Source: Hungatella sp. UBA7603 | GTDB lineage: Bacteria > Bacillota > Clostridia > Lachnospirales > Lachnospiraceae | Direction of reading: 5' to 3' | Assembly: GCA_002478865.1 (NCBI GenBank) | Contig: DLJZ01000001.1 | Location: 52,613-116,612 of the forward strand | Length of the DNA: 64,000 nt | In this document: piece after piece, positions 43,636 through 52,084 of the stretch | How positions within the stretch are numbered: position 1 is the first letter of the stretch | Layout of the letters: every line of letters begins with the position of its first letter | The notes under the pieces: generated by a model | Seen by the model: the letters and a program-made list of their open reading frames with translations, nothing else | Told to the model about the DNA's origin: nothing | Database searches by the model: none | Made by a program: the position numbers and the translations under genes

Positions 43636-44793
43636 TTAATTTAAATATTCTAGAATCTCTTTTGCAATTTGTTCATTCCCCCCAGCGTTAAGCATAATCT
43701 CCTGATAGGACTGTATGGTTTTTTTATAAGAATCATCCTTTAACAAATTCATGGCACTGTCTGCTAAAAATTCAGGTTTTAGATGTTTCCTTGAGATAGA
43801 TTTGCCCATATGAAGAGTCTCTATTTGTTTTGCAACAGCTGGCTGATCATTTCCTACAGGAATTACTAGCATAGGAACTCCATAATAAATGGATTCGTTG
43901 ACACTATTCATTCCACCATGAGTGATAAATAAGCTTGTGCGCTTTAAGATATCTAGCTGGGGTACAAAGGGATAAATAAAGATGTTATCTGGAATAATGC
44001 CTAGTTTTTCTGCTTTTACTATCGTTCCAATTGAAATAATTACAGTTACAGGTTTATCCTTAAATGCCTGAATGCATTTCTTGAAGAATATTGTGGAGGT
44101 ATTTAAAAGTGTGCCAAGAGAGATATAAATTAAGGGAAAGCGTAATTTGGGAAATTGGAAAGAGGTATCTGTTTCCCTGTCCTTAAGCGCGGTTCCTATG
44201 TATTTATAAGATTTGGGATTAAAATCCTTAGAAAAAATTTGAAATTCTTTTATTGTGTAGGTGAAGTTTAGAGGCGGGGCATTATCCACCATCTCTTTTT
44301 CAATGCTGTTATAGCGTAAATGGAATTTTTTTTGAAGCTTCTTAGCAATAAGACTGCATAACTTGGGGTAGCGGAAAATGCAAGTCATATACCAGCCTCC
44401 GGTCTGACCAAAATATTTCAGGACACGTTCATTCAGGGAAAAAGTAGAAAATAGCCGAAAGGATGGAATTCCCAGTTCATCAGCCAGGGATTTTCCAGGC
44501 AAAAACAACATTTCATAAATAAGGCAGTCATAATCGTGACCAATTCTTTTTACCGTATCGTACGCAGCACCCCAGCTCTTTATTTCTTTTTGGGAGGGGG
44601 ATAATGTTTCCGGGTAATGATCATACGGGATAAAGTGAGCCCCTGTTTTTTCCACCTTTGATTTCCAGTCAGGTGACTGGACGAAAGTAACCTCATGTCC
44701 TAAGGAAGTTATAACCTTTGCCAATCCAAGGGTAGGGTTGGTGTGTCCAGAAAAGGGGAGATTGACCATTAGAATTTTCTTTTTACTTATCAT
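43636..44793 (-). CDS. Macrolide-type (MGT/GT1) glycosyltransferase
   Basis: 385-residue GT-B enzyme transferring a sugar from a UDP- (or dTDP-) donor. The N-terminal acceptor domain opens ILMVNLPFSGHTNPTLGLAK with the catalytic His; the C-terminal donor site is FITHGGMNSVNESIYYGVPMLVIP, the GT1 signature, ending GNDQP. MGT-type enzymes inactivate macrolides or glycosylate lipids and polyketides. It overlaps the TetR gene by 11 bp, so the two are co-regulated. It lies beside the lipid/polyketide cluster but in the opposite direction, so a tailoring or self-protection role is plausible but unproven. Confidence 0.9.
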   Translation of the reverse strand: MISKKKILMVNLPFSGHTNPTLGLAKVITSLGHEVTFVQSPDWKSKVEKTGAHFIPYDHYPETLSPSQKEIKSWGAAYDTVKRIGHDYDCLIYEMLFLPGKSLADELGIPSFRLFSTFSLNERVLKYFGQTGGWYMTCIFRYPKLCSLIAKKLQKKFHLRYNSIEKEMVDNAPPLNFTYTIKEFQIFSKDFNPKSYKYIGTALKDRETDTSFQFPKLRFPLIYISLGTLLNTSTIFFKKCIQAFKDKPVTVIISIGTIVKAEKLGIIPDNIFIYPFVPQLDILKRTSLFITHGGMNSVNESIYYGVPMLVIPVGNDQPAVAKQIETLHMGKSISRKHLKPEFLADSAMNLLKDDSYKKTIQSYQEIMLNAGGNEQIAKEILEYLN

Positions 44794-45424
44794 AATATTC
44801 TTTTAACCTTTCTTTAATCATTTTTTCGCTGGTTTCACTGATAAGTGGTGCTTCAAACTTTTGGAGGAGAGTCACAATAAACTGGATTCTGTTGCATGCT
44901 TCCGGGTAAGTGCTGTTGACGATTATGGGATCCAGCCATACATCAAATAGCAGAATAAAGATTTCAGAAACCTCTTTGGGATACTGGCAATTAAATTCCA
45001 TTGAGACATTTCCTTGGCGGATTATCTCTTCCACGTATTTACTTAAAATATTAATTGAATTTCTCAATGTATTTAGTAAAGCATACGGAACCTTCTCAGC
45101 CCAATGATTCTGAGTTAAATTCAAAAGAGCATGATCGGTTTGAAGTTTTCTTACAAGAAGATCAATTTTTTCAATGGAATTTAATTCGTCTTTCAAAATC
45201 AGATGTTCAAAAAAATCAATAATATCCTCTTTGCTTTGAATAATAATAGATTCCAGAATCTCTTGCTTGCTAATAAAGTGATGATACAAAGCACCCTTAG
45301 ATAATCCGGTAGTGTTCATAATTTCTTGCATGGTTGTGTTCTCAAACCCTTTTTGGAAAAATAGAGCGGTGGCACTGGTAATAATTTTCTGCTTTGTGTT
45401 GTTAGCTTTGTCTATCCTTAACAT
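44783..45424 (-). CDS. TetR-family regulator of the glycosyltransferase
   Basis: 213-residue regulator with an N-terminal helix-turn-helix (TTMQEIMNTTGLSKGALYHHFISKQEIL, about residues 27-54) and a helical ligand domain. It leads a two-gene unit with the MGT glycosyltransferase. A palindromic GACC-GCT-GGTC box lies at its promoter, consistent with autorepression. SD GAGGAGGAGG precedes the ATG. Confidence 0.93.
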   Translation of the reverse strand: MLRIDKANNTKQKIITSATALFFQKGFENTTMQEIMNTTGLSKGALYHHFISKQEILESIIIQSKEDIIDFFEHLILKDELNSIEKIDLLVRKLQTDHALLNLTQNHWAEKVPYALLNTLRNSINILSKYVEEIIRQGNVSMEFNCQYPKEVSEIFILLFDVWLDPIIVNSTYPEACNRIQFIVTLLQKFEAPLISETSEKMIKERLKEYYDK

Positions 45425-45452
45425 GGTTATCCATTCCTCCTCCTCTCATTAA

Positions 45453-45505
45453 AAGACCGCTGGTCGGTTTTTTTAAATTGTATACAAATATCAAAAGTAT
45501 GTCAA
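45453..45505 (-). promoter_or_regulatory. TetR/MGT promoter with operator
   Basis: Minus-strand TTGACA (45500-45505), 17-bp spacer, TACAAT (45477-45482). The palindrome GACCGCTGGTC with flanking A/T tracts (about 45453-45470) lies at the expected start site, a typical TetR roadblock position. Confidence 0.8.
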
Positions 45506-45580
45506 GTAAAACTATAAATAATGATAAAAAAACATTAAAAACTTATTGTTAGACGGAATGTCCAATATTTAAAAGAAATA

Positions 45581-45610
45581 AAAGTGGACGAAAAGCGACA
45601 GAAAGTGGAC
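45581..45610 (+). promoter_or_regulatory. LytTR-geometry direct repeats upstream of the synthase operon
   Basis: AAAGTGGAC at 45581-45589 and 45602-45610, identical 9-mers separated by 12 bp, i.e. two helical turns. This is the spacing of LytTR-family sites. An inverted copy (ATGTCCA) lies at about 45559-45565. A possible -10 TATGCT is at 45634-45639. The LytTR regulator at the operon's end is the obvious candidate binder. Confidence 0.55.
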
Positions 45611-45741
45611 ATTTTTTCAAATATTATTGATTTTATGCTTTAATCCATAACATATAAATACTAATTACCAACAGATAGAAGAGCTTAGATTTAAAGTTCT
45701 TAAGGACAGCTACTACGTGGGGGAAGGGAGGAAATGGGATA

Positions 45742-46686
45742 ATGAAGTTAACATTGCTATTTCCGGGCCAGGGGGCTCAATATACGAGTATGGGGAAAAG
45801 TCTCTATGAAAAATTCGATTGGGTAAAAAAGATATATCAGGATGTGAGTGACCGTTTTGCGTTTGATATATACAAACGGATCTGTGAAAGTGATTTAGAA
45901 TATCTGACAAGGACCGACAATGCCCAGATCGCTATATTTGTAACAAGCTACATAAACTATTTGGCTTTTTTAGATGAATATAAAATCAAACCTGATTATA
46001 TGGCTGGTCATAGTCTGGGTGAATTTACAGCACTTGTGGCATCTGGGGCATTGTCTTTTGGAGAAGCTTTGGAATTAGTTCTTGAGCGAGGAAGGTTAAT
46101 GCAGATAGAATCAGAAAAATCCCAGGGTGGAATGCTTGCCGTAAAATGGGACTATGAAAATGTGAACCAGGTATGCGAAGAAATTATGGAAAAACATCAT
46201 TGCAAAATCAGTATCTCTAATTACAATTCAAAAAATCAAATCGTCCTCTCTGGAGATTCAAACTCATTAAATATTGCGGAAAAAACGTTAGAAATGAATG
46301 GAATATTGACAACCAAATTAAACGTTGGGGCTGCATTTCACAGCAGCCATATGGAGACGGCCTCCTCTGCTTTTTCCACCTTACTATCAAAGATTAACTT
46401 TTCCATACCAGAATGCAAGGTGATTTCAAATGTCAGCGGTCTTCCCTATGAAGGAGATTTTTATAGTTTGTTGTCAAAACAGATGGTTTCTACAGTTCGT
46501 TGGCATGAATCAGTGAAATATCTGGAAGAGGAAGGTGTTGATATCTACATAGATTTAGGGCCAAAGAGTGTTTTAAAAGGCATTATGAAACGGAATTTAA
46601 GTAAGGGAAAAATATATTCTTATGAAGATGAGGAGGATAAGCTCTTACTTAATAATATACTAAAAAATAGGAGGGACTCTAGTTAA
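45742..46686 (+). CDS. Malonyl-CoA:ACP transacylase (FabD-like) of the synthase cluster
   Basis: 314-residue acyltransferase that loads malonyl units on the carrier protein. FPGQGAQYTSMGK opens the fold; the nucleophile lies in GHSLGE (Ser91), and the catalytic His in GAAFHSSHM; the malonyl-selective Arg lies in the ERGRLMQ segment. It is first in a 14-gene co-directional set and lies 29 bp before the ketoreductase. SD GGGAGG precedes the ATG. It is distinct from a housekeeping fab operon, because the surrounding KS/CLF pairs are of polyketide type. Confidence 0.93.
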   Translation: MKLTLLFPGQGAQYTSMGKSLYEKFDWVKKIYQDVSDRFAFDIYKRICESDLEYLTRTDNAQIAIFVTSYINYLAFLDEYKIKPDYMAGHSLGEFTALVASGALSFGEALELVLERGRLMQIESEKSQGGMLAVKWDYENVNQVCEEIMEKHHCKISISNYNSKNQIVLSGDSNSLNIAEKTLEMNGILTTKLNVGAAFHSSHMETASSAFSTLLSKINFSIPECKVISNVSGLPYEGDFYSLLSKQMVSTVRWHESVKYLEEEGVDIYIDLGPKSVLKGIMKRNLSKGKIYSYEDEEDKLLLNNILKNRRDSS

Positions 46687-46715
46687 CAAAATGAATTTTA
46701 TAAGAGAGGTGAATT

Positions 46716-47456
46716 ATGAATAAGGCAGCGGTTGTGATTGGAGGTTCAGGAGCCATTGGAAGTGAAATTTGCAAAAGGCTTGCAGGCGAAAACTATAATA
46801 CATATTTCACTTATTTAAAAAATCAGGTTTCTGCCAGCGAAATGGAACAGGCCTTTCCTGGATATTTGCATGGTGTTTCCTGCGACGTGCGCAATCCTGA
46901 AGAAGTGGAAGCTTTCATTGACAGAGTCAAAAAAGAATGTGGCAGAGTGGATGTTTTAATAAACTGTGCAGGCATTTCAGGGGAGAGTCTCTTTGTAAAC
47001 AAAAGTGTTGATGAATGGAAACAAGTCCTAGAAACAAATCTATTTAGCGTTTTTTATTCTTGCAGGTCAGTGGTACCCATTATGCTGGAGCAGTATAGTG
47101 GTGTGATCATAAACGTCTCTTCTATCTTAGGGACCTTTGGCATTCCTGGCATGGAAGATTATTGTGCATCGAAAAGCGCCATCATCGGATTTACACAATC
47201 TCTGGCTTCAGAAGTGGCCAGGTTTGGAATCCGGGTTAATTGCATCAGTCCTGGAATGATCGATACCCAGATGTCAGTGGGGGCACAAAAACAAATTGGT
47301 AAAAGTGTAAAAAAATTAATTCCATGCAGAGAATTTGGTACAGCAGAAAATGTTGCTGATCTAATGGAATTTATGATTTCTGATAAGGCAAGTTATATTA
47401 ATGGTGAAAATATACTGGTAGGCGGTGGCCTTGGGAGAACACTCCCGGTCAGCTAA
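46716..47456 (+). CDS. Beta-ketoacyl reductase (FabG-like SDR)
   Basis: 246-residue SDR reducing 3-ketoacyl-ACP. The cofactor motif is GGSGAIG (residues 9-15); NCAG lies near 85 and the catalytic Ser in NVSS; Tyr and Lys lie in YCASK; the end GENILVGGG is FabG-like. Its place between the acyltransferase and the ACP genes fits the first reductive step of the synthase. SD AGAGAGGTG precedes the ATG. Confidence 0.92.
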   Translation: MNKAAVVIGGSGAIGSEICKRLAGENYNTYFTYLKNQVSASEMEQAFPGYLHGVSCDVRNPEEVEAFIDRVKKECGRVDVLINCAGISGESLFVNKSVDEWKQVLETNLFSVFYSCRSVVPIMLEQYSGVIINVSSILGTFGIPGMEDYCASKSAIIGFTQSLASEVARFGIRVNCISPGMIDTQMSVGAQKQIGKSVKKLIPCREFGTAENVADLMEFMISDKASYINGENILVGGGLGRTLPVS

Positions 47457-47474
47457 AAGAAAGGTGGAGAAACA

Positions 47475-47876
47475 ATGGAGACTATGGAAAGCATGGAATT
47501 ATTCGATATGGTACAAAGTACGGTTGCAGAGGTTTTGGATGTAGATAAAGAGGAGATTAATGAGGGCACGAGGCCTGTTGTTGATTTGGATGCGGAGTCT
47601 TTGGATCTGCTGGATATCTTGTTTAAATTAAGCCGGTTGACAGGTAAAAAGATCACGATGCAGGTCATTCAAAAGGATGTAAGAGGCGGTCTGACGGAAG
47701 ATGAATTTATAGATGAAGATGGATATATTACGGAAGAAGGCGTCAAAAAAATCAAAGCGGCAATGGGGAATGACAATATACAGACGGAAAATATAACTTC
47801 AAAAGAAGTTTTAAAGTTGATTGACATTAAATATATTATGAAAATTTTCAGAGAAACCCCGGCTGGAGAAGTGTAA
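47475..47876 (+). CDS. Acyl carrier protein with C-terminal extension
   Basis: 133-residue carrier protein. The phosphopantetheine site lies in VDLDAESLDLLDIL (Ser42), with Glu-Ser-Leu in place of the usual Asp-Ser-Leu. After the third helix an acidic insertion (LTEDEFIDEDGYITEEGVKK, about residues 75-95) and an extra helical tail extend it well past the 75-80 residues of FabC-type ACPs. Such long ACPs are known in polyene-type II synthase clusters. No phosphopantetheinyl transferase is in the cluster, so a housekeeping one must act. Confidence 0.88.
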   Translation: METMESMELFDMVQSTVAEVLDVDKEEINEGTRPVVDLDAESLDLLDILFKLSRLTGKKITMQVIQKDVRGGLTEDEFIDEDGYITEEGVKKIKAAMGNDNIQTENITSKEVLKLIDIKYIMKIFRETPAGEV

Positions 47877-47877
47877 T

Positions 47878-48330
47878 ATGCGGTTTCATTTGATTGATAA
47901 ATTGCTTTCCTATTCGAAGTGGAAGGAAGCCCTGGCACTTAAGAATGTGACGTATGGGAATCCGGAATTTATAAATGACAGCCATTATATGGATGATACA
48001 CTTTTCCTGGAAAGCATATTTCAGTGTGCCGCTTGGCTGATTGTAATATCTTCCGATCAAAAACTGAGGCCCACTATTGTGACGGCAGAAGGATATCAGA
48101 TATTCGAACAGGTGTGTCCGGGTGAACAGCTGAAAATTAAGGTCGATATCCAGGATTATAATGAGGAGTACGCAACCATTCGCGGAGACGTTTATAAAAA
48201 AGATAAATTATGTGCTTCGTTAAAAAATGCCATTTTAAAGCTGGTTGATACCTCAGAATTAGAAGATCCGGAATTAACGAAAAAGTACATAGAGTACTTG
48301 ACTCAAATCAAAGGGGATGTTGGAATATAA
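47878..48330 (+). CDS. Hot-dog fold dehydratase 1 (FabZ-like)
   Basis: 150-residue protein. MRFHLIDKLLSYSKWKEALALKNVT resembles the FabA/FabZ opening, and DSHYMDDTLFLESIFQCAAWLI aligns with the FabZ active-site strand: the His is kept and the Glu lies in LES, although the usual Pro residues are changed. It probably dehydrates 3-hydroxyacyl-ACP. It starts 1 bp after the ACP stop and is translationally coupled. A terminator hairpin overlaps its 3' end. Confidence 0.75.
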   Translation: MRFHLIDKLLSYSKWKEALALKNVTYGNPEFINDSHYMDDTLFLESIFQCAAWLIVISSDQKLRPTIVTAEGYQIFEQVCPGEQLKIKVDIQDYNEEYATIRGDVYKKDKLCASLKNAILKLVDTSELEDPELTKKYIEYLTQIKGDVGI

Positions 48331-48341
48331 CATCCCTTTTT
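48314..48341 (+). terminator. Intrinsic terminator inside the synthase operon
   Basis: Stem GGGATGTT (48314-48321) and AACATCCC (48329-48336) with a 7-nt loop, followed by five T. It overlaps the stop codon of dehydratase 1, upstream of the first ketosynthase. It would partly separate AT-KR-ACP-DH expression from the rest. Confidence 0.8.
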
Positions 48342-48358
48342 AGAAAGGCGAAAATATT

Positions 48359-49606
48359 ATGTCAAATGAGGATAAAAAAGTTGTTGTCACAGGAATGGGT
48401 ATGATAAGCCCTATTGGTAATAATGTGGCTCAATCGTGGGATAACTTATTAAATGGCAAGTCAGGGATCCAAAAAATTACACTATTTGATACGGAAGGAT
48501 TCTCCTGTAAAATTGCAGGCCAGGTGAATGATGAGACTTATCACACCGATCTGCCATACAGCAGGGGTACCCATTTTGGCTTAGTTGCAACAAAAGAAGC
48601 TCTTGAGGATGCGAATATAATAAATGACGAGGCAATCCTTGATGAGATGGCAGTTTTCATTGGCAATTCAGGGACCAGAACTGGGTTGGACGACTTTTCA
48701 GAAGAATTCCATGCCCGTAATTTAAAAGAATTAACCTTGAGAAATTTAAACAGTGACAGCCAATTTGATAAAAGCAGATATTCGGCCGCAGCAGAAACCA
48801 TTGCAAAGAAATATAAAATGTATGGAGGCTGTTATTCCATTACCACAGCATGTGCATCAGGAACCCAGGCGATTGGTCTGGCCTGTGATAGTATCAAGAC
48901 CGGAGAGAACACGGTTGTGCTTGCAGGAGGCTGTGATGCCATGATTACGGAAATAGATTTAATGGGATTTTGCATGTTAGGAGCGGTGACAAGCGGGTAC
49001 AATGATAATCCTTCCAAAGGAAGCAGACCCTTTAATAAAGACAGAAGTGGATTTGTTTTGGGGGAAGGAGCCGGTATGTTGATACTTGAAGAGAAAGAAC
49101 ATGCGATGAAGCGGAATGCAAAGATTTATGCTGAAATAGCTGGCTTTGGGAATGCCATTTCCGGTTATAGCATTCTTGACACACCTCCCAATGGCGAGAA
49201 TTTAGCTCAAGCTATGCGAAATGCCATGAAGGAAGCTGGGATTGACAAAAAACAAGTAGGTTACATCAATGCCCATGGGACGTCAACACGTGATAATGAT
49301 TCGTCGGAGTCAGCAGCTGTTATGGACGTATTTGGAGAAGATACTTTAAGTGTCCCAATAAGTTCCACCAAGGCCTCCACCGGGCATTTGATTTCCGGGG
49401 CAGGAGCGATAGAAGCTATTTTTTCAATTATGGCTCTAAACGATCAGTGCCTGCCGCCAACGCTAAACCTGGAAGATATTGATGGAAAATGTTCTTTGTG
49501 TCATATTCATAGTGCATTAGAAAGAAAAATTGATTACTCCATGTCAAACTCTCTTGGATTTGGTGGATCCAATGCAAGTGTCATTTTCAGGAGGTTTGAA
49601 GAATGA
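48359..49606 (+). CDS. Ketosynthase 1 (KS-alpha, FabF-type)
   Basis: 415-residue condensing enzyme with the full Cys-His-His set: Cys165 in TTACASGTQ, His306 in NAHGTST and His343 in STGHLISG. The GEGAGMLILE and SNSLGFGGSNAS segments are normal for FabF/KS-alpha proteins. It overlaps dehydratase 2 by 4 bp and is followed by a KS-like protein lacking these residues, so the pair KS1/CLF1 should form a chain-elongating heterodimer. SD AGAAAGGCG precedes the ATG. Confidence 0.94.
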   Translation: MSNEDKKVVVTGMGMISPIGNNVAQSWDNLLNGKSGIQKITLFDTEGFSCKIAGQVNDETYHTDLPYSRGTHFGLVATKEALEDANIINDEAILDEMAVFIGNSGTRTGLDDFSEEFHARNLKELTLRNLNSDSQFDKSRYSAAAETIAKKYKMYGGCYSITTACASGTQAIGLACDSIKTGENTVVLAGGCDAMITEIDLMGFCMLGAVTSGYNDNPSKGSRPFNKDRSGFVLGEGAGMLILEEKEHAMKRNAKIYAEIAGFGNAISGYSILDTPPNGENLAQAMRNAMKEAGIDKKQVGYINAHGTSTRDNDSSESAAVMDVFGEDTLSVPISSTKASTGHLISGAGAIEAIFSIMALNDQCLPPTLNLEDIDGKCSLCHIHSALERKIDYSMSNSLGFGGSNASVIFRRFEE

Positions 49607-50022
49607 GTTTTATTATGGTTGATCGAGTTTGTGAAGTCAATGACTCCAGCATTAAAACAATAAAGCTATTGTCAATTGCTGAACCTGTTTATGAAATACA
49701 TTTCCCTTTCTTTCCGGTACTTCCGGCTGTGCTCTTGTTGGAAAATGTCAAACAGAGCATTGATTTATTCATGAAAAAGAACGGGGAGGAGGAGAAGGTA
49801 TATTTTTTTAATGGCATCAAAAAACTAAAAGTATATAAAGCCCTGTTTCCTGGAGATGCGATCATTACGGAGGTATCCTTAACTCGGAAAGTCGATGATT
49901 ATTATTTGTTTGATGCCAATATTTACAATAATGAAATGATAGCAGCTAAGTTAAAAGAAGTTAAAGTTGTAGTGGGGAAGGAGAGCTGTATATGGGAAAA
50001 AGAGTTGCAATCACAGGATTAG
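49603..50022 (+). CDS. Hot-dog fold dehydratase 2 (FabZ-like)
   Basis: 139-residue hot-dog protein. MVDRVCEV and YEIHFPFFPVLPAVLLLENVKQS match the FabZ pattern: the catalytic His lies in HFP, the Pro residues are kept, and Glu lies in LEN. It is a second dehydratase different from the first; paired unequal dehydratases are known in highly reducing type II PKS systems. The start overlaps the KS1 stop (ATGA), and its end overlaps the CLF start by 31 bp. Confidence 0.82.
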   Translation: MSFIMVDRVCEVNDSSIKTIKLLSIAEPVYEIHFPFFPVLPAVLLLENVKQSIDLFMKKNGEEEKVYFFNGIKKLKVYKALFPGDAIITEVSLTRKVDDYYLFDANIYNNEMIAAKLKEVKVVVGKESCIWEKELQSQD

Positions 50023-51047
50023 GTATTACCTTGGATACAGGTATTACTGGAAATGAAGAGAATAAGACATTTAAAAATAGAAAAATAAAAAAGCTTTTGT
50101 CCAGAGGAGAAAAGATATTTTGCAGTTCTGCCAATCATGCAGTTCTTGATTCGGGAATATTAGAAATCGATACGGCAAAGGAAAAAAGAGGAATCTTTCT
50201 TGGGACTACAAAGGAATCTTCTTCAAGAAATGAATTATTAAATGTGTTAAAGAGTATTTATGATGGAGAACTTAGACATAAGGAATTTTCGGAAGCAGTG
50301 GTAGAAAACATGTCTCCTCTTTTTGTGGTGAAATCTCTGCCCAATGCATGTTTGCATTATGCGGCTGAAGAATTCGGCATTAGAGGAACCAATTCTTTAT
50401 TTATAACAAATGGGGTAGCCAGTTCCCAAGCGCTAGCCGCTGCGTACCATACAATCCTTAGAAGAGATTGCACCTGGTGCCTGGTTGGGGGATTTGACTC
50501 TCATATGGAAGAAAATGAATTTTACAATTATGAACAATATGGTTTTAGAGTCAGCGACATGGACGATGAAAAAAGTAGTGAAGTATTAGGCGAAGGGGCT
50601 GGAAGCATGATCGTGGAAGATTATGAACATGCTGTTTTAAGAAATGCCAAAATATATGGAGAAATCATCGGGCATGGGGAAGTTTTACTGGATTTGGAAA
50701 ACAATGAAGAAGACAATATAAGAATTTTAAAGCAAGGTATATTAAAAAGCTTAGCAATGGCACATAAGGATGCCAAGGATATTGCTTTTATCAATACGGA
50801 CGGGATGTCTTACAAAAAATATAATGAAATAGAAGAGAAAGCCACTGGAGATATCTTTCCTGATATACCGCAGATAAACTTAAAGGAACAGTTTGGAAAT
50901 CTCATGGGAGCAGCTTGTATTGTGGAAATTGCCAGTGATTTAAATGATAGCGGATCAAATCATAATACACCCCAGGATTTTATGAAAATATCCGCTGGCT
51001 TTGGAGGACAAGTATCCATAATGATAATAAGGAGGAATGAATTATGA
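49992..51047 (+). CDS. Chain-length-factor-like KS-beta 1 (no catalytic residues)
   Basis: 351-residue KS-fold protein. At the Cys position the sequence is FITNGVASSQALA (Val replaces Cys), and the NAHGTS His motif is NTDGMS, so it cannot condense. That is the signature of a KS-beta or chain length factor, which shapes the pocket of KS1. It is shorter than KS1 by about 60 residues, with several loops trimmed. GGAGAG lies 6-7 nt before the ATG. It overlaps its neighbours on both sides. Confidence 0.88.
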   Translation: MGKRVAITGLGITLDTGITGNEENKTFKNRKIKKLLSRGEKIFCSSANHAVLDSGILEIDTAKEKRGIFLGTTKESSSRNELLNVLKSIYDGELRHKEFSEAVVENMSPLFVVKSLPNACLHYAAEEFGIRGTNSLFITNGVASSQALAAAYHTILRRDCTWCLVGGFDSHMEENEFYNYEQYGFRVSDMDDEKSSEVLGEGAGSMIVEDYEHAVLRNAKIYGEIIGHGEVLLDLENNEEDNIRILKQGILKSLAMAHKDAKDIAFINTDGMSYKKYNEIEEKATGDIFPDIPQINLKEQFGNLMGAACIVEIASDLNDSGSNHNTPQDFMKISAGFGGQVSIMIIRRNEL

Positions 51048-52084
51048 ATTCTAAAATATCCGGAATAGGTTCTTATTTCCCAGGAACTGCTGTATCAAAT
51101 GAGATGTTGTCAGAAGAGTTTGATATTGACCCCTGGTTGTTAAAGGAATTAGGGGTAGAAAACAGATTTTGGGCATCGGATCCTAAGGATTATACCCTGA
51201 ATGAAACACAAAGTGAAATGATGGCAAAAGCCATAGAATCTGCGATTGTGGATTCGAAAATTAAAAAAGATGAGATTGATTTACTAATTACTACATCAAC
51301 TGTACCAGATTATACCCTTCCTACCACCGCCACTTTGGTACAAGAACTGCTAGACATTAAAAAGTGCAATGCCCTGGAGATTCATTGTGGCTGCGTTGGG
51401 GCACTGCAGGCAATTGATATCGCAAATTGTTATATTAAATGCGGGAAGGCAAAAACTGTCGCAATCGCAGCTGGCAACCTAATGAGTACCTACTGGCTTA
51501 GGGATTGGAAAAATAATGAAATAGAGGGGATGGCAGATCAATTAAACATGGCAATGTTTTCAGACAGTGCCAGTGCCATTATTATACAGGAATCCAAAGA
51601 AGAAGGAATCTTATACAGCTTTTCAGAAAGCATCGGAACTGGGATCGAAAAGGGCATTTTTCTGGACATGGGTGGAGCTGTATATCCAGGAGACAAAACC
51701 GCTTTTGCAGAGAATCGGCATAAATGGAGTCAGAGGCCAAAACTGATTAAGAAGCACGGCAGTACATTATCAAAGAATGCAATCGAAAAACTGGCAGAAG
51801 GTACTGGTATAAGAATCGACGAGTTGAAGTGGATTATCTTTCCTCAGGCCAATCCATCCTTACTTCTAAATGACATTGAAGGATTAAAATCTAACGGGTT
51901 CCCAGTTGAAAAGATCAGATATAACGTAGATAAGGTTGGAAATAGTGCAACAGCATCGCTGTTTCATGTGCTATACGAGATTGATAAAAATGGGGAGCTT
52001 ACTGAGGGAGATAAAGTTGCCATCATTGGGGGAGAAGCCTCAAAGTGGATGTATGGAGGCGTGTTAATAGAATGGAAAAAATAG
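51044..52084 (+). CDS. KAS III-like protein with His-to-Pro active-site change
   Basis: 346-residue thiolase-fold protein of the FabH group. The acyl-accepting Cys is Cys117 in EIHCGCVGAL, and the Asn is Asn300 in GNSATAS. The conserved HQAN motif reads PQAN, so the His is Pro267. FabH needs both His and Asn for malonyl decarboxylation. This protein could therefore move acyl groups (priming or offloading) rather than condense, although a shifted residue could compensate. SD GGAGGAATGAATT; the start overlaps the CLF stop (ATGA). Confidence 0.88.
   Translation: MNSKISGIGSYFPGTAVSNEMLSEEFDIDPWLLKELGVENRFWASDPKDYTLNETQSEMMAKAIESAIVDSKIKKDEIDLLITTSTVPDYTLPTTATLVQELLDIKKCNALEIHCGCVGALQAIDIANCYIKCGKAKTVAIAAGNLMSTYWLRDWKNNEIEGMADQLNMAMFSDSASAIIIQESKEEGILYSFSESIGTGIEKGIFLDMGGAVYPGDKTAFAENRHKWSQRPKLIKKHGSTLSKNAIEKLAEGTGIRIDELKWIIFPQANPSLLLNDIEGLKSNGFPVEKIRYNVDKVGNSATASLFHVLYEIDKNGELTEGDKVAIIGGEASKWMYGGVLIEWKK

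Noticed and set aside
46716..47456. Cluster read as an ordinary fatty-acid (fab) operon
   Set aside because: Two KS genes with inactive partners, a KAS III without His, and a split kinase are not found in housekeeping fab operons; acpP/fabK/acc genes are absent.
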